From positions 368,714 through 431,810 of the forward strand of contig NW_008246116.1 of assembly GCF_000281045.1 (NCBI RefSeq): a stretch of 63,097 nucleotides of DNA. The letters run 5' to 3'. The notes beneath the pieces are model-generated. The model was not told the DNA's origin, made no database searches, and saw only the letters and a list, made by a program, of their open reading frames with translations. Made by a program: the position numbers and the translations under genes. Source of the DNA: Saprolegnia diclina VS20. Taxonomy: Eukaryota > Oomycota > Saprolegniomycetes > Saprolegniales > Saprolegniaceae. Shown one piece after another: positions 45,938-57,360 of this stretch. How positions within the stretch are numbered: position 1 is the first letter of the stretch; every line of letters begins with the position of its first letter.

Positions 45938-46731
45938 TCAGTGGTGGCCGTGCGACTGCACGGGCACAGCGACGGGCAGCGCTTCCTGGTGGTACCCGAG
46001 CACGTGCGCGGTCTGGAGCTGGTAGTTGTTGACTTGCGCGCGCTACGCCATCGTCGATAAGAGACCATAGAGACAATGTGTGCATTGGCGTACATCGAGG
46101 ACGTGTTTGGTCGGGCCAAAGTTGCACGTCTTGTGCAACAGCGTCATGTAGCGCTGGACGTCGGCGACAACATCGGCGGCCGTCGCGGCGCCGGGCGTGA
46201 GCTCGACGAGCGGGATGAGCAGCACGGGGTGGAAGAAGCGGATGCCAAGGAGGTTGCTCGGGCGCGCCATGCCCGAGGCAATGTCGTTTACGCTCAGATT
46301 CATGGTCGACGTGCCATAGATCGTCGTCGCCGGGCAGAGCCGCTCGAGCGTCCGGAAGAGGTCGCGCTTGAGCCCCAGCGTGTCGGGAATCGACTCGATC
46401 ACGAGCGACGGCCGCGCGGCTGCCACCTCTTCGAGCGTCGTCGCGGTCTGGATGTTGCTCACGGCGCGGCCCACCATGTCCTGCGGGATGTAGCCGAGGC
46501 GCCAGAGCGGCTGCAGCATCGCGTAGCTCGCCGACTTGAGAATGTCGCGCGAGATGCTGTCGGGGTTCCGGTCAAAGAGCACGACGCGGTGGCCCGACAT
46601 GGAGAGCTCAAAGGCGATGCAGCTAGAGACAGAGCGTGAGACGACGCATGGCGTAAGGAGGCCTACCGCCCGAGCGTGCCGGCGCCAATGACGGCGACGA
46701 CGCTGTTGCCAGTGAGCGGAGCACGGGCCAT
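45938..46731 (-). CDS. 3-hydroxyacyl-CoA dehydrogenase-like / lambda-crystallin-like NAD-binding protein (232 aa)
   Basis: A Rossmann-fold protein of the 3HCDH_N family. Exons 46731-46667, 46622-46094 and 46042-45938 join in frame. The dinucleotide-binding loop VIGAGTLGR is split by the first intron and continues IAFELSMSGHRVVLFDRNP, where the Asp after the second strand favours NAD over NADP. Later motifs are SIPDTLGLKRDLFRTLE, TSTMNLSVNDIA, and RFFHPVLLIPLVELTPG, the last being the family's HF.P....LVE. The C-terminal helical domain of 3HCDH is missing. After residue 197 only a short tail ending HGHH remains, so dimerisation and substrate closure would differ. No peroxisomal SKL-type signal is seen. 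It converges with SMG1; the two stop codons are about 50 bp apart. Confidence 0.8.
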
Positions 46732-47841
46732 GAAGACGATTGTAGTCGAGTTGCGGCTGGCTTGCCCTTCTCGCACATGTCGCAGCGGCCGAAATTCCGA
46801 AATTCACTAGGTCCTAGGTAGGACAAATCCGAATTCAGTGCGTTTCGGATGGCGCGCCGGATTGTATCCGGACATTCGTATCCGGACTAGATGGACGGCG
46901 AGCGGCGCGCCGAGCATGGCAAATCGACCTTCGACATTTTTCATGGAGACTCATATTTCGTTCGATATGTATAGAGTACGATGCAGGGAGTCCAAAAACC
47001 AAAGAATGGTGCTCGTAGCGTTCCTACAGCGTGCGCTATCTGCCGAGCAAGTTGGTGAGAACTGCTACTGAATGTAGTATCAATGTATCAATGTATCAGC
47101 AGATCAAAGTAGATCCCGATGCGCTGCTGCATCGTGGGCACTGTTGGTGTTCTTGAAGGTGTTGCACACCAGCTCAAATGATGTCAAGTGACAGAAAATA
47201 ATGTCTCCGTCGGAGGTCACTAGACCTCTAGCTCATAGATCGACTATTCATACATACACGTAGCGCGAGGGCGGGTTCAGCCAGACACGCTGACTGCTGG
47301 AGTTTCGTATTGCCGTGCGTGGATTGGCTCCAAACGGCCAATCCGTGCACCGACACGTGGCGTCGCCTCGAGCGTTGGTTTGAGCTGCCAGGTCGTCACG
47401 CCCATTTTTTGTTGTCGACATGATGATGACGAGCATCGATCAATGGTATATATAAGTAAATGTGCATTTGGTTGTAGATATTTCCATCTGAAGAACAAGC
47501 ACAACATCGTAAATGAGCAACTAGTTACCATGTTTCGTCGATTGGGTCTACGAGTTTGGCCGAAAGGACTTGGTTTCCGCAGCACTCCGAGAACAAACGC
47601 ATTCGACGTTGGCTTTTTCAACGTTAAACAGACAGAAATGACCAACAAAAAGGAGGATAAAGATTACCTTTTTTGCTCGAGGGTTCCTACGTCGCAACGA
47701 GCAGCGTGGACTCGACCGAGTCGCATGATACGTGGACAAGACTATTGTATTGGACTAATAGACTAGTAGGTAGAGTACTCGTTTGGCTCCTGCGATCGGA
47801 CGAGTTGAAATTGACAATGGAAAGGTTGGGCGTAGCGCTGC
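46732..47841. other. 1.1-kb spacer
   Basis: AT-richer spacer with the promoter of the dehydrogenase-like gene at the left and the 3' flank of hydrolase copy 2 at the right. A short direct repeat ATGTATCA occurs near 47085-47100. No gene is supported. Confidence 0.45.
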
Positions 47842-49494
47842 TTACAAAGCGCACTCGAACCACTTGACGGGCTTGCGGTCCGCGCCCCACCAGCCGTCGC
47901 CGTTCAGAAACGACGAGTCGTAGTGGTTGATACTCGGCTCATAGTGCAGCGCGGTCGCCGCGTCGGTGCCAAACTTGGTCTTGTCGAATCCTTGCGAGCA
48001 GCTGGAAAAGTCAACAAACCCGTCGTACGTCGGGTCGTCGTGGTGCGAGATCTTGCCGACAAGGAGCACTTCGAGGCTCTTGCCCGACGTGATACCAAAC
48101 GCGTTTGTACCGCAGAGAAGCCGGTCTGCGTACTTCGCTCGCACCGCCTGTGCCGCCGCAAACTGGGCCTGCATCTCGGCCGAGACCGTCGATTGGTGCC
48201 GGATCGAGAGGTATCCTTCGGTGGTCGGGCAGCGGCCGGCCTTGGTGAGAATCCACTTGAGCGAGCCGCCCGCACACTGGTTTTCGATTTCATTGGACGT
48301 TTTGCTGCCTTGCATGGGCGCGGCGAGCGAGACCCACGTCACGTCCTTTCCGAAGTTGCACTTGTTGTTGTGGACGGCCGCGCCGGCAATGAGATTGCCC
48401 ATCGAGTACGTGACGAGGAGGAGACTGTTGATCTCCTTCGAGCCGCTGTTGGAGACCACTTTGGCCGCGTCGCAGAACTCTTCTTGCAGCGTCTCGTTGG
48501 TCCAGCTCCGCGTGTTGGTATCGAAATGCGCAAACTTGATGCTCGAGCAGCACGGCGCGTGCTCCTCGATCGAGCCCCAGTTGCCCGCATACGCATCGGC
48601 CAGCGGCGCGCTCGCCCGCTCACCGACACCGTGTACAAAGAGGCACGGCTTGGGCGTCGACTTGCAAGCGCACGACGACTTGGAAACGGTGGCGACGCGC
48701 GGCGCGCCGAAGAGCGCCGACGACACAGCCGCCGACGTCTGCAGCAAGGTGGCAGCCGGCGCTGGCTGCGACGGCCCGACGACCACCGGGCACGAAAGGC
48801 CCGCGGGAATGTCCATCGACGGCACGCTCGAGGTATTATCAAGGTACTCGACGGCGATGTCGAGGTCGGGCGACGACGCGCGCGTGAGCTTGTTGTTCTT
48901 CGAGTTACAAAACACAAACGCCTCGCCGGCAAACGTCAAGTGCAGGAGCTTGCCGTCCGGACAGTCGGACGCCGAAATGACGTCGCCGGTCGTTGCGTCG
49001 ACGACGCTGGCGGTCGAGAGACTCGACTCGAGGAGCTCGATCGGCGGCAGCTGCGACGCGTCGAGGCACCCGGCGTCCACGACCACGTCGTTGTGCAGCA
49101 GCGAGTAGTAGGCGCGGTTGTCGCGGACCAGGTAGGTTTGCGTCACGTCCGGGCCCACTTGGGACAAGATAGCGTCAAACGCAAAGGACGACGACGCACG
49201 GGGCACGACATAAATCTGCGCAGACGTCTTGCCGTTGAACGCCATGCTCGCGCGCTTGGCCGTGAGCGTGAGCCGGATCGCCGGCGACTGCTGCAAGTTG
49301 GTCACAATGTCGCCGGCATTCGTCGACACCTTGGTGCGGAAGACGTAAATGGATGCACCGACCGCCGCCATGACGACACCGCAGAAGAGGAGCGCGCCGA
49401 CCACGAGCTTGAAGCGTCGCGGCGACCGCGGCTTGGGCGCTTCGTCACGCGGGGTCTCGACAGCGTAGGCACCCATCGCGACTGGCGACGACAT
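47842..49494 (-). CDS. Membrane-anchored alpha/beta-hydrolase-like protein, copy 2 (550 aa)
   Basis: A paralog of 17835-19562 with the same plan: short cytosolic tail, one span (LVVGALLFCGVVMAAVGASI), outer domain with LFVHGVGE, EEHAPCCSS, the nucleophile-elbow-like TYSMGNLIAGA and the terminal RKPVKWFECAL. The ATG at 49494 is preferred because it gives a tail aligned with that of copy 1; the frame is open further upstream to 49599. There are no introns. The paralogs have diverged widely in the membrane-proximal third and are well conserved around the hydrolase motifs, so the duplication is old and both copies are kept under selection. Activity is inferred only. Confidence 0.8.
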   Translation of the reverse strand: MSSPVAMGAYAVETPRDEAPKPRSPRRFKLVVGALLFCGVVMAAVGASIYVFRTKVSTNAGDIVTNLQQSPAIRLTLTAKRASMAFNGKTSAQIYVVPRASSSFAFDAILSQVGPDVTQTYLVRDNRAYYSLLHNDVVVDAGCLDASQLPPIELLESSLSTASVVDATTGDVISASDCPDGKLLHLTFAGEAFVFCNSKNNKLTRASSPDLDIAVEYLDNTSSVPSMDIPAGLSCPVVVGPSQPAPAATLLQTSAAVSSALFGAPRVATVSKSSCACKSTPKPCLFVHGVGERASAPLADAYAGNWGSIEEHAPCCSSIKFAHFDTNTRSWTNETLQEEFCDAAKVVSNSGSKEINSLLLVTYSMGNLIAGAAVHNNKCNFGKDVTWVSLAAPMQGSKTSNEIENQCAGGSLKWILTKAGRCPTTEGYLSIRHQSTVSAEMQAQFAAAQAVRAKYADRLLCGTNAFGITSGKSLEVLLVGKISHHDDPTYDGFVDFSSCSQGFDKTKFGTDAATALHYEPSINHYDSSFLNGDGWWGADRKPVKWFECAL

Positions 49495-50716
49495 AATGGA
49501 ATGGGCAAGAAGATGCCAAAGGCAGAATGAGGCAGTCGACTGATTCGCTCGGATGATGGAGGCCATTGAAGCCCAACAGATGGTGGACGCAATACACATG
49601 TTGTGTTGAGTCTGCCCGATGTAACGGTTGATGGGCGTGGCCTTTCTCGAGTCTCTTTCTCGTCGGTCGGATGAGTCTCAGTGTACGGCCACGGCCATGC
49701 AGTAGCGTGCGGGCTTGTATGGCGACACGCTGCGAATTTGATTGACTTCACATGGATGCTTGCGATGCTTGTGCAATGTCATCTTTCAAAATTAGGTTCA
49801 AAAGACGGCAGCCCTAGTGTAGCGATCAGTATAGCGATCGTCCAGCATGCAGATCAGGAGCAATGGTTGTGTGATTGCACCTGCGTTTGACACGCGCTTT
49901 GAGCCAAAGGGAGCGGTCGATGACCATCGCGTCCGTGGCCGTCACGCTGGGATGCTAAAGACGCCGCTCGTCGAACCATCGATCGAGTGTGCAACGCGCT
50001 GCATCCAGGAACCGGTCCCACGTCCTCAGGTCCCAGCTGTTGATGACTCTAATTTCTACCGCGCGTCGTGTGTGGTACGATCGAGATATGACCCTCACCG
50101 TCCGAGTGCGCCTTGGTCGTTTTCGTAGCGCTTGCCCCAGTCTTATGTGTTAAAACCGGATATGCTACTCGTATCAAGTTGACATTGATGTTTGGTATCG
50201 ACCACGCTACGCTTCAGGGTACAGGGTGCAGGTACCTGCCGCCGCTGACTTGCGTCAGGATAGACCTCGGAGAGTTACAACACTGGATAGCTGAAGAAAG
50301 AACGGATACATTCCAGACACTGGGTGTGTTGCCATCTCCAAACTGCGAGGTCCTGTCGACCAATACTGATCGTCCAAAGCGCGTGAGTCACGGACCCCGA
50401 ACGTCAAGTCTACGTCGAGGTCAAGCCCAAGCAAACTCGGAGCGGCCGAGGGCTCTCGTCGCGCATGCACGCGGAGCTGGACAACTAGCCAGCGTGCATA
50501 CCTTTTGACGTGCATACGCTACAGCGTATCCTCTTCTTCTTGTCTTCTGCGGGCCAAAGCACGTTCGCCAATGAACTGCCTTGGTTATGATGGAACGCAC
50601 TTTACAGCGGTTGGGTAAGAACAGCGGTTCAATAGCCGAATTGGGAATCGAATATATATGTATATTTACGCTCAAGCCTACTCTACTACGAAACGCAAGG
50701 TCCTGGTCCACTCTCC
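49495..50716. other. 1.2-kb spacer, nothing recognised
   Basis: Open frames here are short, overlap on both strands and show no motif. It holds the promoter of hydrolase copy 2 and the 3' flank of the phosphodiesterase. Confidence 0.4.
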
Positions 50717-53562
50717 CTACGTCGTGCTGGTCGAGGGGTCAACGACCACGATGCTGTCGTCGCTAAATAGGGCGTCGCGAATGGACTGGATCACGGTCAA
50801 GTTTCTTCGACTCGCCTCCTTCCAGAGTGCGTAGTTGCGCTTGGTCGCATTTTGGATCGGCCGGAACGCATCGGGGAAGACGACTTTGGACACCGTATCG
50901 AAGAACGGGAGCACGATAAACTCAAAGAAACCGATTTGGTTCTACGCAAATTGGGGATCGTACCAGAGTTCACACCAGAATGTGAATACTACCTTGGCGC
51001 TATTCTCAGCCCATCGGTCCATGAAGGGCGAAATGTCGGTCACGGCGTCGCGCTCGGCGTCGCCTTGCACAAAGAATTCTTCAATGATCATGGACGACCA
51101 GAGCCCGTGCAGTCGGACGCCTTTGGCCGAGTGGCCAATGTCGGCGCACTTGACGACCACCTGCACATGAAATTGTCTTCTTGCCCAAATTCAACTCAAA
51201 GTTACCTTCATGATGACGAGCGGGTCGTTGGCAATGTCGTGCTTCTCGTCCGAGAGGATCATGGCCTTGAGCGACCCGACGAGCTGGAGGTGCATGCTCA
51301 GGTCCGTCGAGAGCACCATTTCGATAATAGCCTTGCGCACGTCGCGGTAGTTCTTGTCCTTCATGTGCATGAAAATATCGCAGTTGGGGTTCTCTTGGCA
51401 AAGGAAGAACGACTCGGCGAGATGCATGTTTTCGAGCACGCTCTTGTCGCTGTACTGCAGCGCGAGGCGGTCCCGCGCCTTGATGATAAAGTTGTTGCTG
51501 CGGCCGGGATGTCGAAAGTCGTGGATCGCCGCGGCCACGAGCGCGGCAAAGAACTCGTGCTCCGTGAGCAAGTTGCGAATGTACCCGTCGCTGAGCGACG
51601 AAATGAGGTAGTTGACCGAGCTGACCACGTCCGCGGCGTGAAACGCATTGTGCTATGCGACATTTCAGTATCAATATCGTCATCAACAAACATGCAAAAA
51701 TGAAAAATACAATAGGTAAAAATGCGAAAAAATAAATACAAAATACAACAGCCAAAATGCAACATTCAATAACGTACGTAAGGGTTGCGCAAGTAGCCTT
51801 CGTCGATCGACAAGAGAAAGTTCTGGAGTGCCACGGGGTCGACCTTGACTTGGTCGTACAGGTGATGGAGCTCAAAGACCGCGAGACCGACGTAGAGCAC
51901 GGGGTGGCCATGGCAGTCGAGGCCCAGTACGTCGAGGTTCCATCCGTCTTTGGCGATCCGCGCTTGGATTTTCTGAAGCGACATGGTCTCAATCTGCGGC
52001 ATGTGACTCAAAAACACAGCACCGTGCTCGGACGTGAGCACGTGGCCGCTCGACTTGCTCCGGCCGTCGGGTCCGAGCGGCTGTTTGCGCCCGAGGGGGT
52101 TGTACTCCTTCTTTCCGAGCACTGAGATGGCCCAGTTCTTCGTGTCGACGTCGACGCCGTTGGACGAGCCCATTTGCGCGTTAATGTCGGGCGTAAAGAG
52201 GTTCGCGTCGAGCTTGGAGAGCGCCGAGATGATGCTCGAGAGTTTCAAACCGTGGTTGTCGTTGAGTTTCATTTCATCTTGGAGAATTTTCAGATCCGAA
52301 ATGATCTTGTGCACAGGCGACTCGAGGTCAATGGTCGAGCCTACGCGTTTCATATGGAGATTCGACAGCAGCATTGCAAACGTCGTACCTTCGTGCTGCT
52401 TGGCGAGCTTGAGTTCATTTTTGAGATTTTTGTTTTCTTCGGCAATCGCCTCGCGCTGTTGGTAGGCAAACTCGGCTTCCTCTTCGACCTCGTGCATGTG
52501 GAGAAACTCTTGACGGAGCATGCGCTCCATGTCGCGGTTTTGGAGAAAGAGCACGGTCGAGAAGAGCAGTGGGAAGCAGCACACGAGGATCTCGTTTGTG
52601 ATAAAGTACTGGTTGGACGTGCGCGGGTACACGAGAAGCGTCAAGACCCCATACGAGACACTCGAGATGACGCTGACCTAACGCAGAATCCAGGATAGCA
52701 CGCAACTCTCCGCTACATGGGATAACACACACACCAAAGCACCATTCGAGTTGCATTTGCACACCTCTCAAATGCAATCTCAAACATACAAAAGTGCAAT
52801 CTCAAAAATACAAACGTGCACACTCAAAAATGCACAACAAAGGCGTACCGTGGCGGCGTGGGGCGTGTCGATGCGGAGCAATGGCACAAACACGGACACG
52901 AGGATCATGCGCAGCAAGTTGATGTTCATCGTGGCGGCCGGGAGGAGAATGTCGCCCATAAACTGAAACAGAATGTCTTTGCCCGTGCCCTGCATGGTCT
53001 CGTACGGCCAGACGCCCGTTTGCGACGAAAGCGTGTACGTGGCCGTGAGGTTGAACACATGCGCAGCTTGGAGCAACGTCGACATGTCGTCTTGAATGTA
53101 GACGCTCCACTCGCGAAGGAGCGAGTGCATGCCGCCACCAATGATCGAGCACGTCCAGCAGAGCACAATGGTCGAGTAAATCTTGTGGTAGTAGGGCTGG
53201 AAGCGCTCGAGGCGCCCGAGATAGAGCAGGAACGGCACGGGCACCATGGACGGCACGACGTAGAGAAAGTACTCTTGGGACTGTTCTCGGATCGCTGGGT
53301 CCGTCGACGTGAGGTTGGTCAAGTTGGGCGAGACAAAGATAAAGTAGAGCAAGAGAAACGCGAGCACGATCTTGAACGACCGCGGCGACCACTCTTTCAC
53401 CGCTTTTTCGAGGTAGAGTTTCTCGAGCTTGGGGTGGTTGACGAACCGCGCCGTGAGCGGGTGAAAGTGCACTGGCTCCGTTGGCTTGGGCATGCGCGTG
53501 CCCGTGTCCGAGAGCGAGTCCACTGACGGCACAATGCGCGTCGGCTTGTGGTCGAGAAGCAT
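50717..53562 (-). CDS. Multi-spanning membrane 3',5'-cyclic nucleotide phosphodiesterase (817 aa)
   Basis: It hydrolyses cAMP and/or cGMP at a membrane. Five exons (53562-52849, 52677-51778, 51652-51206, 51160 to about 50994, about 50941-50717) join in frame. Two introns (about 171 and 125 nt) are long for this window. Residues about 60-300 hold six or so membrane spans (SFKIVLAFLLLYFIFV, EILVCCFPLLFSTVLFL among them). Next comes a charged linker helix NRDMERMLRQEFLHMHEVEE and a coiled-coil/intermediate region. The PDEase_I catalytic domain starts near residue 535: HNAFHAADVVSS, then AAAIHDFRHPG, SVLENMHLAESF, VKCADIGHSAK and EEFFVQGDAERDAV, giving the metal-binding His/Asp set. Nucleotide preference cannot be read. 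The ATG at 53562 is chosen over an upstream TTG. Confidence 0.9.
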
Positions 53563-55062
53563 GCGCGGTCCTTGGCGCGGCACTGTACTTGCGACCAACC
53601 GGCGCGCCTAAAAATACGGCAAAACCCACAGACAAGTACGTTTTCGAAACGCTCAAGATGGCGACCCAAGCCGGTGATTTGACGCGCAATACCCAGTTTG
53701 TACTGTGGGAATCTCGTTTTGGCTTGACCACCCAACGTAATCAACGATAGATAGGGCCAAGAATCAGATTAATCCGATTATTGACCTTTGACGGTAGCTA
53801 CAAGTGACTAGTGCAAACGATGAAAAGGGATGGCTTGTGGTCGAAGAGAGTCGTTTGAGATAGTAAGGTTTTGGCAGGTGGAGCATGTATTTGGATGGAA
53901 AGAAGATGTGGTTGAAAAGGAGATTTGGGCATTGGAAAAGTAGGATTTATGAAGGAACGAGTTAGTTGGAGACGAGGTTAGTACTCTAGTGTGTGTATCT
54001 GGAAGGGTCGTGTAAAATACAATTTTTGATGCATTGCTACGAGCGTCAAGTAGACGAGGTGAGAAGCATACCATGGTGGGAAATGGCGAGGCGTGGGAAG
54101 AGCCCCGAGGCGGTCATGCGTGCTGCTGGCATGTTGCATTTAACGTTAGAGGCTGATTTAGAGGTGGCGTAGGTGGTCTCATCTCGGTAGCAGTGATGGG
54201 GGCGATTATAGCTGTGGGCTTCCGAAGGTGGGTGTCGGTGAGTATTGCGTAAGGACGACTATGTGCAGCGAGCAAGGTGGTGTAAAAAGACTATACATGA
54301 TGCGGTGATTGGTGAGGAAGAAGGCGGGGGATGAGTATCCTTTCTTGTCGTGATGACGTGGCGCGCGCTGGTCGTTTCGTCGTCGTACCAACATATCATC
54401 GTACTTGCCGTGGGGTGACTGCGTCGGGTTCTCAAGTCGCTCTTGAGCCCTCACGTTGTTTTCAGCTCCTCTCGGCCGAGACACTTGGAACGTTTGAGTC
54501 GTTGCTGTAGACGTAGTACTAGTAGGTGAACCCAGCGAAGAGAATGCCCTTCGGAACCCGAATCCGGCCAATAGGGGCACAGTCTCCGCTAGGTCGAGCG
54601 ACTTGCTGCAAGCATACTAAGACAACTTCCACCGTAGGATTTTATTATCCACGTCAAGCAGCCACCACCGACGGTAGCTTGGCGCCTGGACGCAAACTGA
54701 ATAAGCCAAATGCGCCATGTCAAAAGAGAAACACTGTCTCCAATTCTGCCTACAAAGACACTGTTTCGTTTCCGTTGAACGTCTCTTCTAGCCGACAGAC
54801 AACGGCCGATGTGAAAGGAACACTGGTCGGTCTCTGTGGTCCCGGACAGGATAGCCTACTAGCGATGTACTAGGGTTTATATGTTCGGTGCTCTCTGCGC
54901 GTTGGACCTACACAAAGAATCGTGGTCCGTCAAGCCTGCCATCGAGTTTTCCAGCCTGTCGGTTTTGAGAAACATAAAACGGAATCCAACCCGGTATACG
55001 TAGCTCAAGTCACGGCCGTTGACCAATGACCGACCACTTGGCGCAGACAGGGAGAGAGAGCG
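53563..55062. other. 1.5-kb spacer between divergent genes
   Basis: It lies between the phosphodiesterase start (-) and the coiled-coil gene start (+). The middle (about 53800-54350) is purine-rich on the plus strand (GA/GT-rich). No gene, RNA or clear repeat is supported. Confidence 0.4.
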
Positions 55063-57219
55063 ATGGACCGAAGCGGGTCCGAGGCCTACGAGCTCGTCGG
55101 CAGCGCCAAGTCGCGCCTGGACGAGATCGAGCGCGACCGCATGGACCTCAAGATGGAGGTCGCCCACCTGCGGGTACGCTGCCAGCGCCATGGCCCATGG
55201 CTCATGGCTGCGTGTTGCATGTAGAGCCGTCTCTTGGAGCGCGTCGGCGGCGACACGAGCGCGCTTGAGCTCGAGGAAGAGAGCTTCATGCTCAAGAAGG
55301 AGCTCATCACGAAGGAGCGCATGCTGGCCGAGCAGGCCGGGTATCTCTCGGGCCTCGAGCAGGAGCACCAGAAGGCGCTCATGAACCTCCAGAAGCTCGA
55401 CGCGGCGTGGCGGGCCAGCGCCGTCAAGACGCAGCAACTCCAGGAGACGCTCGAGATGCACCAAAAGAAAGCGCACAGTCTTGATGCGATGCGCAAGGTG
55501 CTGCAAGCCCAAGACGAAGCGGCACGGGCCTTGCAGGAGAAGATCGACGAGCTCCAAGCAAGTCTCGCCGCCAAAGATCGCGCGGCCGCTTCCGCCGAAG
55601 TCGAGCTCCACGCTGCGACAGAGGACCTCGCCGCGGCTAGGATGGAGCTCCACGCCCAAGCGACGGCCAACGACGCCGTACACCGGTCGACGGCGCTCGA
55701 CCTCGAGCACGCCAAGGAGAAGATCGCGCATGGGCAGGGCCAAGTCTCTGCGCTCCGCGAGCATGCCGAGCACCTCGAACAAGCCAACACTGCTCTCGAG
55801 ACCTCGAATGGGCTCTTGAAGGCCAAGGTGCTGCAGCTCACGGAGGAGAACGCGGCTTCATCGATCCACGCGTCAACGTCCAAGTCCGACTACCAGCGTA
55901 AGGTACACGAATGCACGGCGCTTCAAGACGACGTTGAGAAGCTCACGGCCGACGTCTACACCCGCGACGTGGAGCTGCAGCTGTCGAGGCAAACAGTCGC
56001 AGCACTGGAACAGGAGCTCGACGAGACGCGACGCGAGCGCAGCCGCCTCGACGAGCGCGTCACTACCCTCGACACGCTGCTGGCAAGCACCAAGACGCAG
56101 TTGCACGCTGCAGAGAGCACGGTCCAGCGCCTCGAAGGCGCCTTCAACGCCCAAGTGCAGTCGGCGACGGAGCTCGAAGGACGCCTTGCCGAGACGACGA
56201 CCAAGCTCCGGGTCGCCGAGCAAACGATCGCGCACCTCGACATGTCGGTGCGTGATGCCAAGAAGGCTGCCGTCGACACGCGCGCACTTGAAGTTCAGAT
56301 CACCAAGCGCATTGAAAGCGAGCTGGAGACGACGTGGCGGACCCAAGTGCTTGCGGCCGAACACCGAGCGCGCGAACTCGACGCCGCCTACGAAAAGAAC
56401 CGACACGAGCTTATGACGTGGCAAAGCGACGTGTGTACGCGCCTTGGCGTCGCATCGCCAGCCGACGTAGCGCTCATGCTCGAGCGCCGCGACCACGAAC
56501 ACGCCGAGCTGCTCCGCTCAGTCGAGACACTCCAAAATGAGCTCCGTCGGGCCAAGACACAACCAAGATTGACAGAAGCAAAGCCCGTCACACCATCATC
56601 GCCCAGCCTTTCGACCTGGACCCACGAGGTCGAGCGCACAGAGCGGTTCCGCTTGGGTCTGAGAAGAGACACCACAGCTCCAGTGGCCACATGCCCGACG
56701 CCAGAGACCAAGCCGCCGCCGAAGATCAAGCCGCCCAAGACCGAGCTGACGCCCAAAATCACGCCGACGCCCGAGACCAAACCAGAGACCTCTAGAACGA
56801 CGACGTTAGTCAGTACGCACAAGCCATTGTCGCGCCCGGTGGACGCCAAGCCAACGACGCCACGGGCGCTGGACCTCTTCAAGCCGTCGCCACTGAGCTT
56901 TCGACCCGTCACCCTCCGCAAGCCGCTCGATCTGAAGGCTTCTGGTCCACGCTCGACACCCAGTCTCGTGAAGCCAGTGTTCCCTTCGACGACGCCCGTC
57001 GCAGCAACCACTCGGACAACGCCGACAACGACGCCGACGACAGTCTCGGAACCGAGGCGCCTCTTCCCGTCCCGTGGAACGCCCGAGGTACATGCGCGAT
57101 CGACGGCGTCAGGGTCCACGCTACTCGGTCTCAAGCGCAAAGCTGGAGACCTCTCGCTGCCAACGCTGCCCAAGCCCAAGTTTTCCTTTGGCAAGTCGCG
57201 CTTCCCAAAGGCCCCATGA
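55063..57219 (+). CDS. Long coiled-coil protein with Pro/Thr-rich basic tail (701 aa)
   Basis: Not assigned to a family. Exon 1 is 55063-55173, intron 55174-55224, exon 2 55225-57219. Removing the intron joins MDLKMEVAHLR to SRLLERVGG, which keeps the heptad pattern. Residues about 10-510 are almost pure coiled coil (repeats of the type LEQELDETRRERSRLDER). Residues about 530-700 are disordered, rich in Pro, Thr, Lys and Arg, with PETKP/PKITPTPETK repeats and a basic end (FSFGKSRFPKAP). This plan is typical of cytoskeletal, centrosomal or mitotic-structure proteins, but nothing fixes the function. The 301-codon frame on the opposite strand at the 5' end is a composition artefact. Confidence 0.8.
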
Positions 57220-57360
57220 TGCCCCGAGCGTCTCCCTCGTCGCAGACCGTGAATTATAACCCATAAACCTAATTTAGAGCAACCCTATCCACCCTCGTTG
57301 TACATTTGCAAGAGAGCTGCAAGTGCAAACTGTACCGGATACGCCGCCAGTCGCATCCGG

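Noticed and set aside
47923-49530. 535-codon open frame on the plus strand
   Set aside because: It is antisense to hydrolase copy 2, which carries clear span and HGVGE/SMGN motifs. The plus frame is Arg/His-rich without a domain.
54877-55782. 301-codon minus-strand frame
   Set aside because: It is antisense to the coiled-coil gene. Its apparent Leu/Arg pattern is the complement of Glu/Lys heptads.
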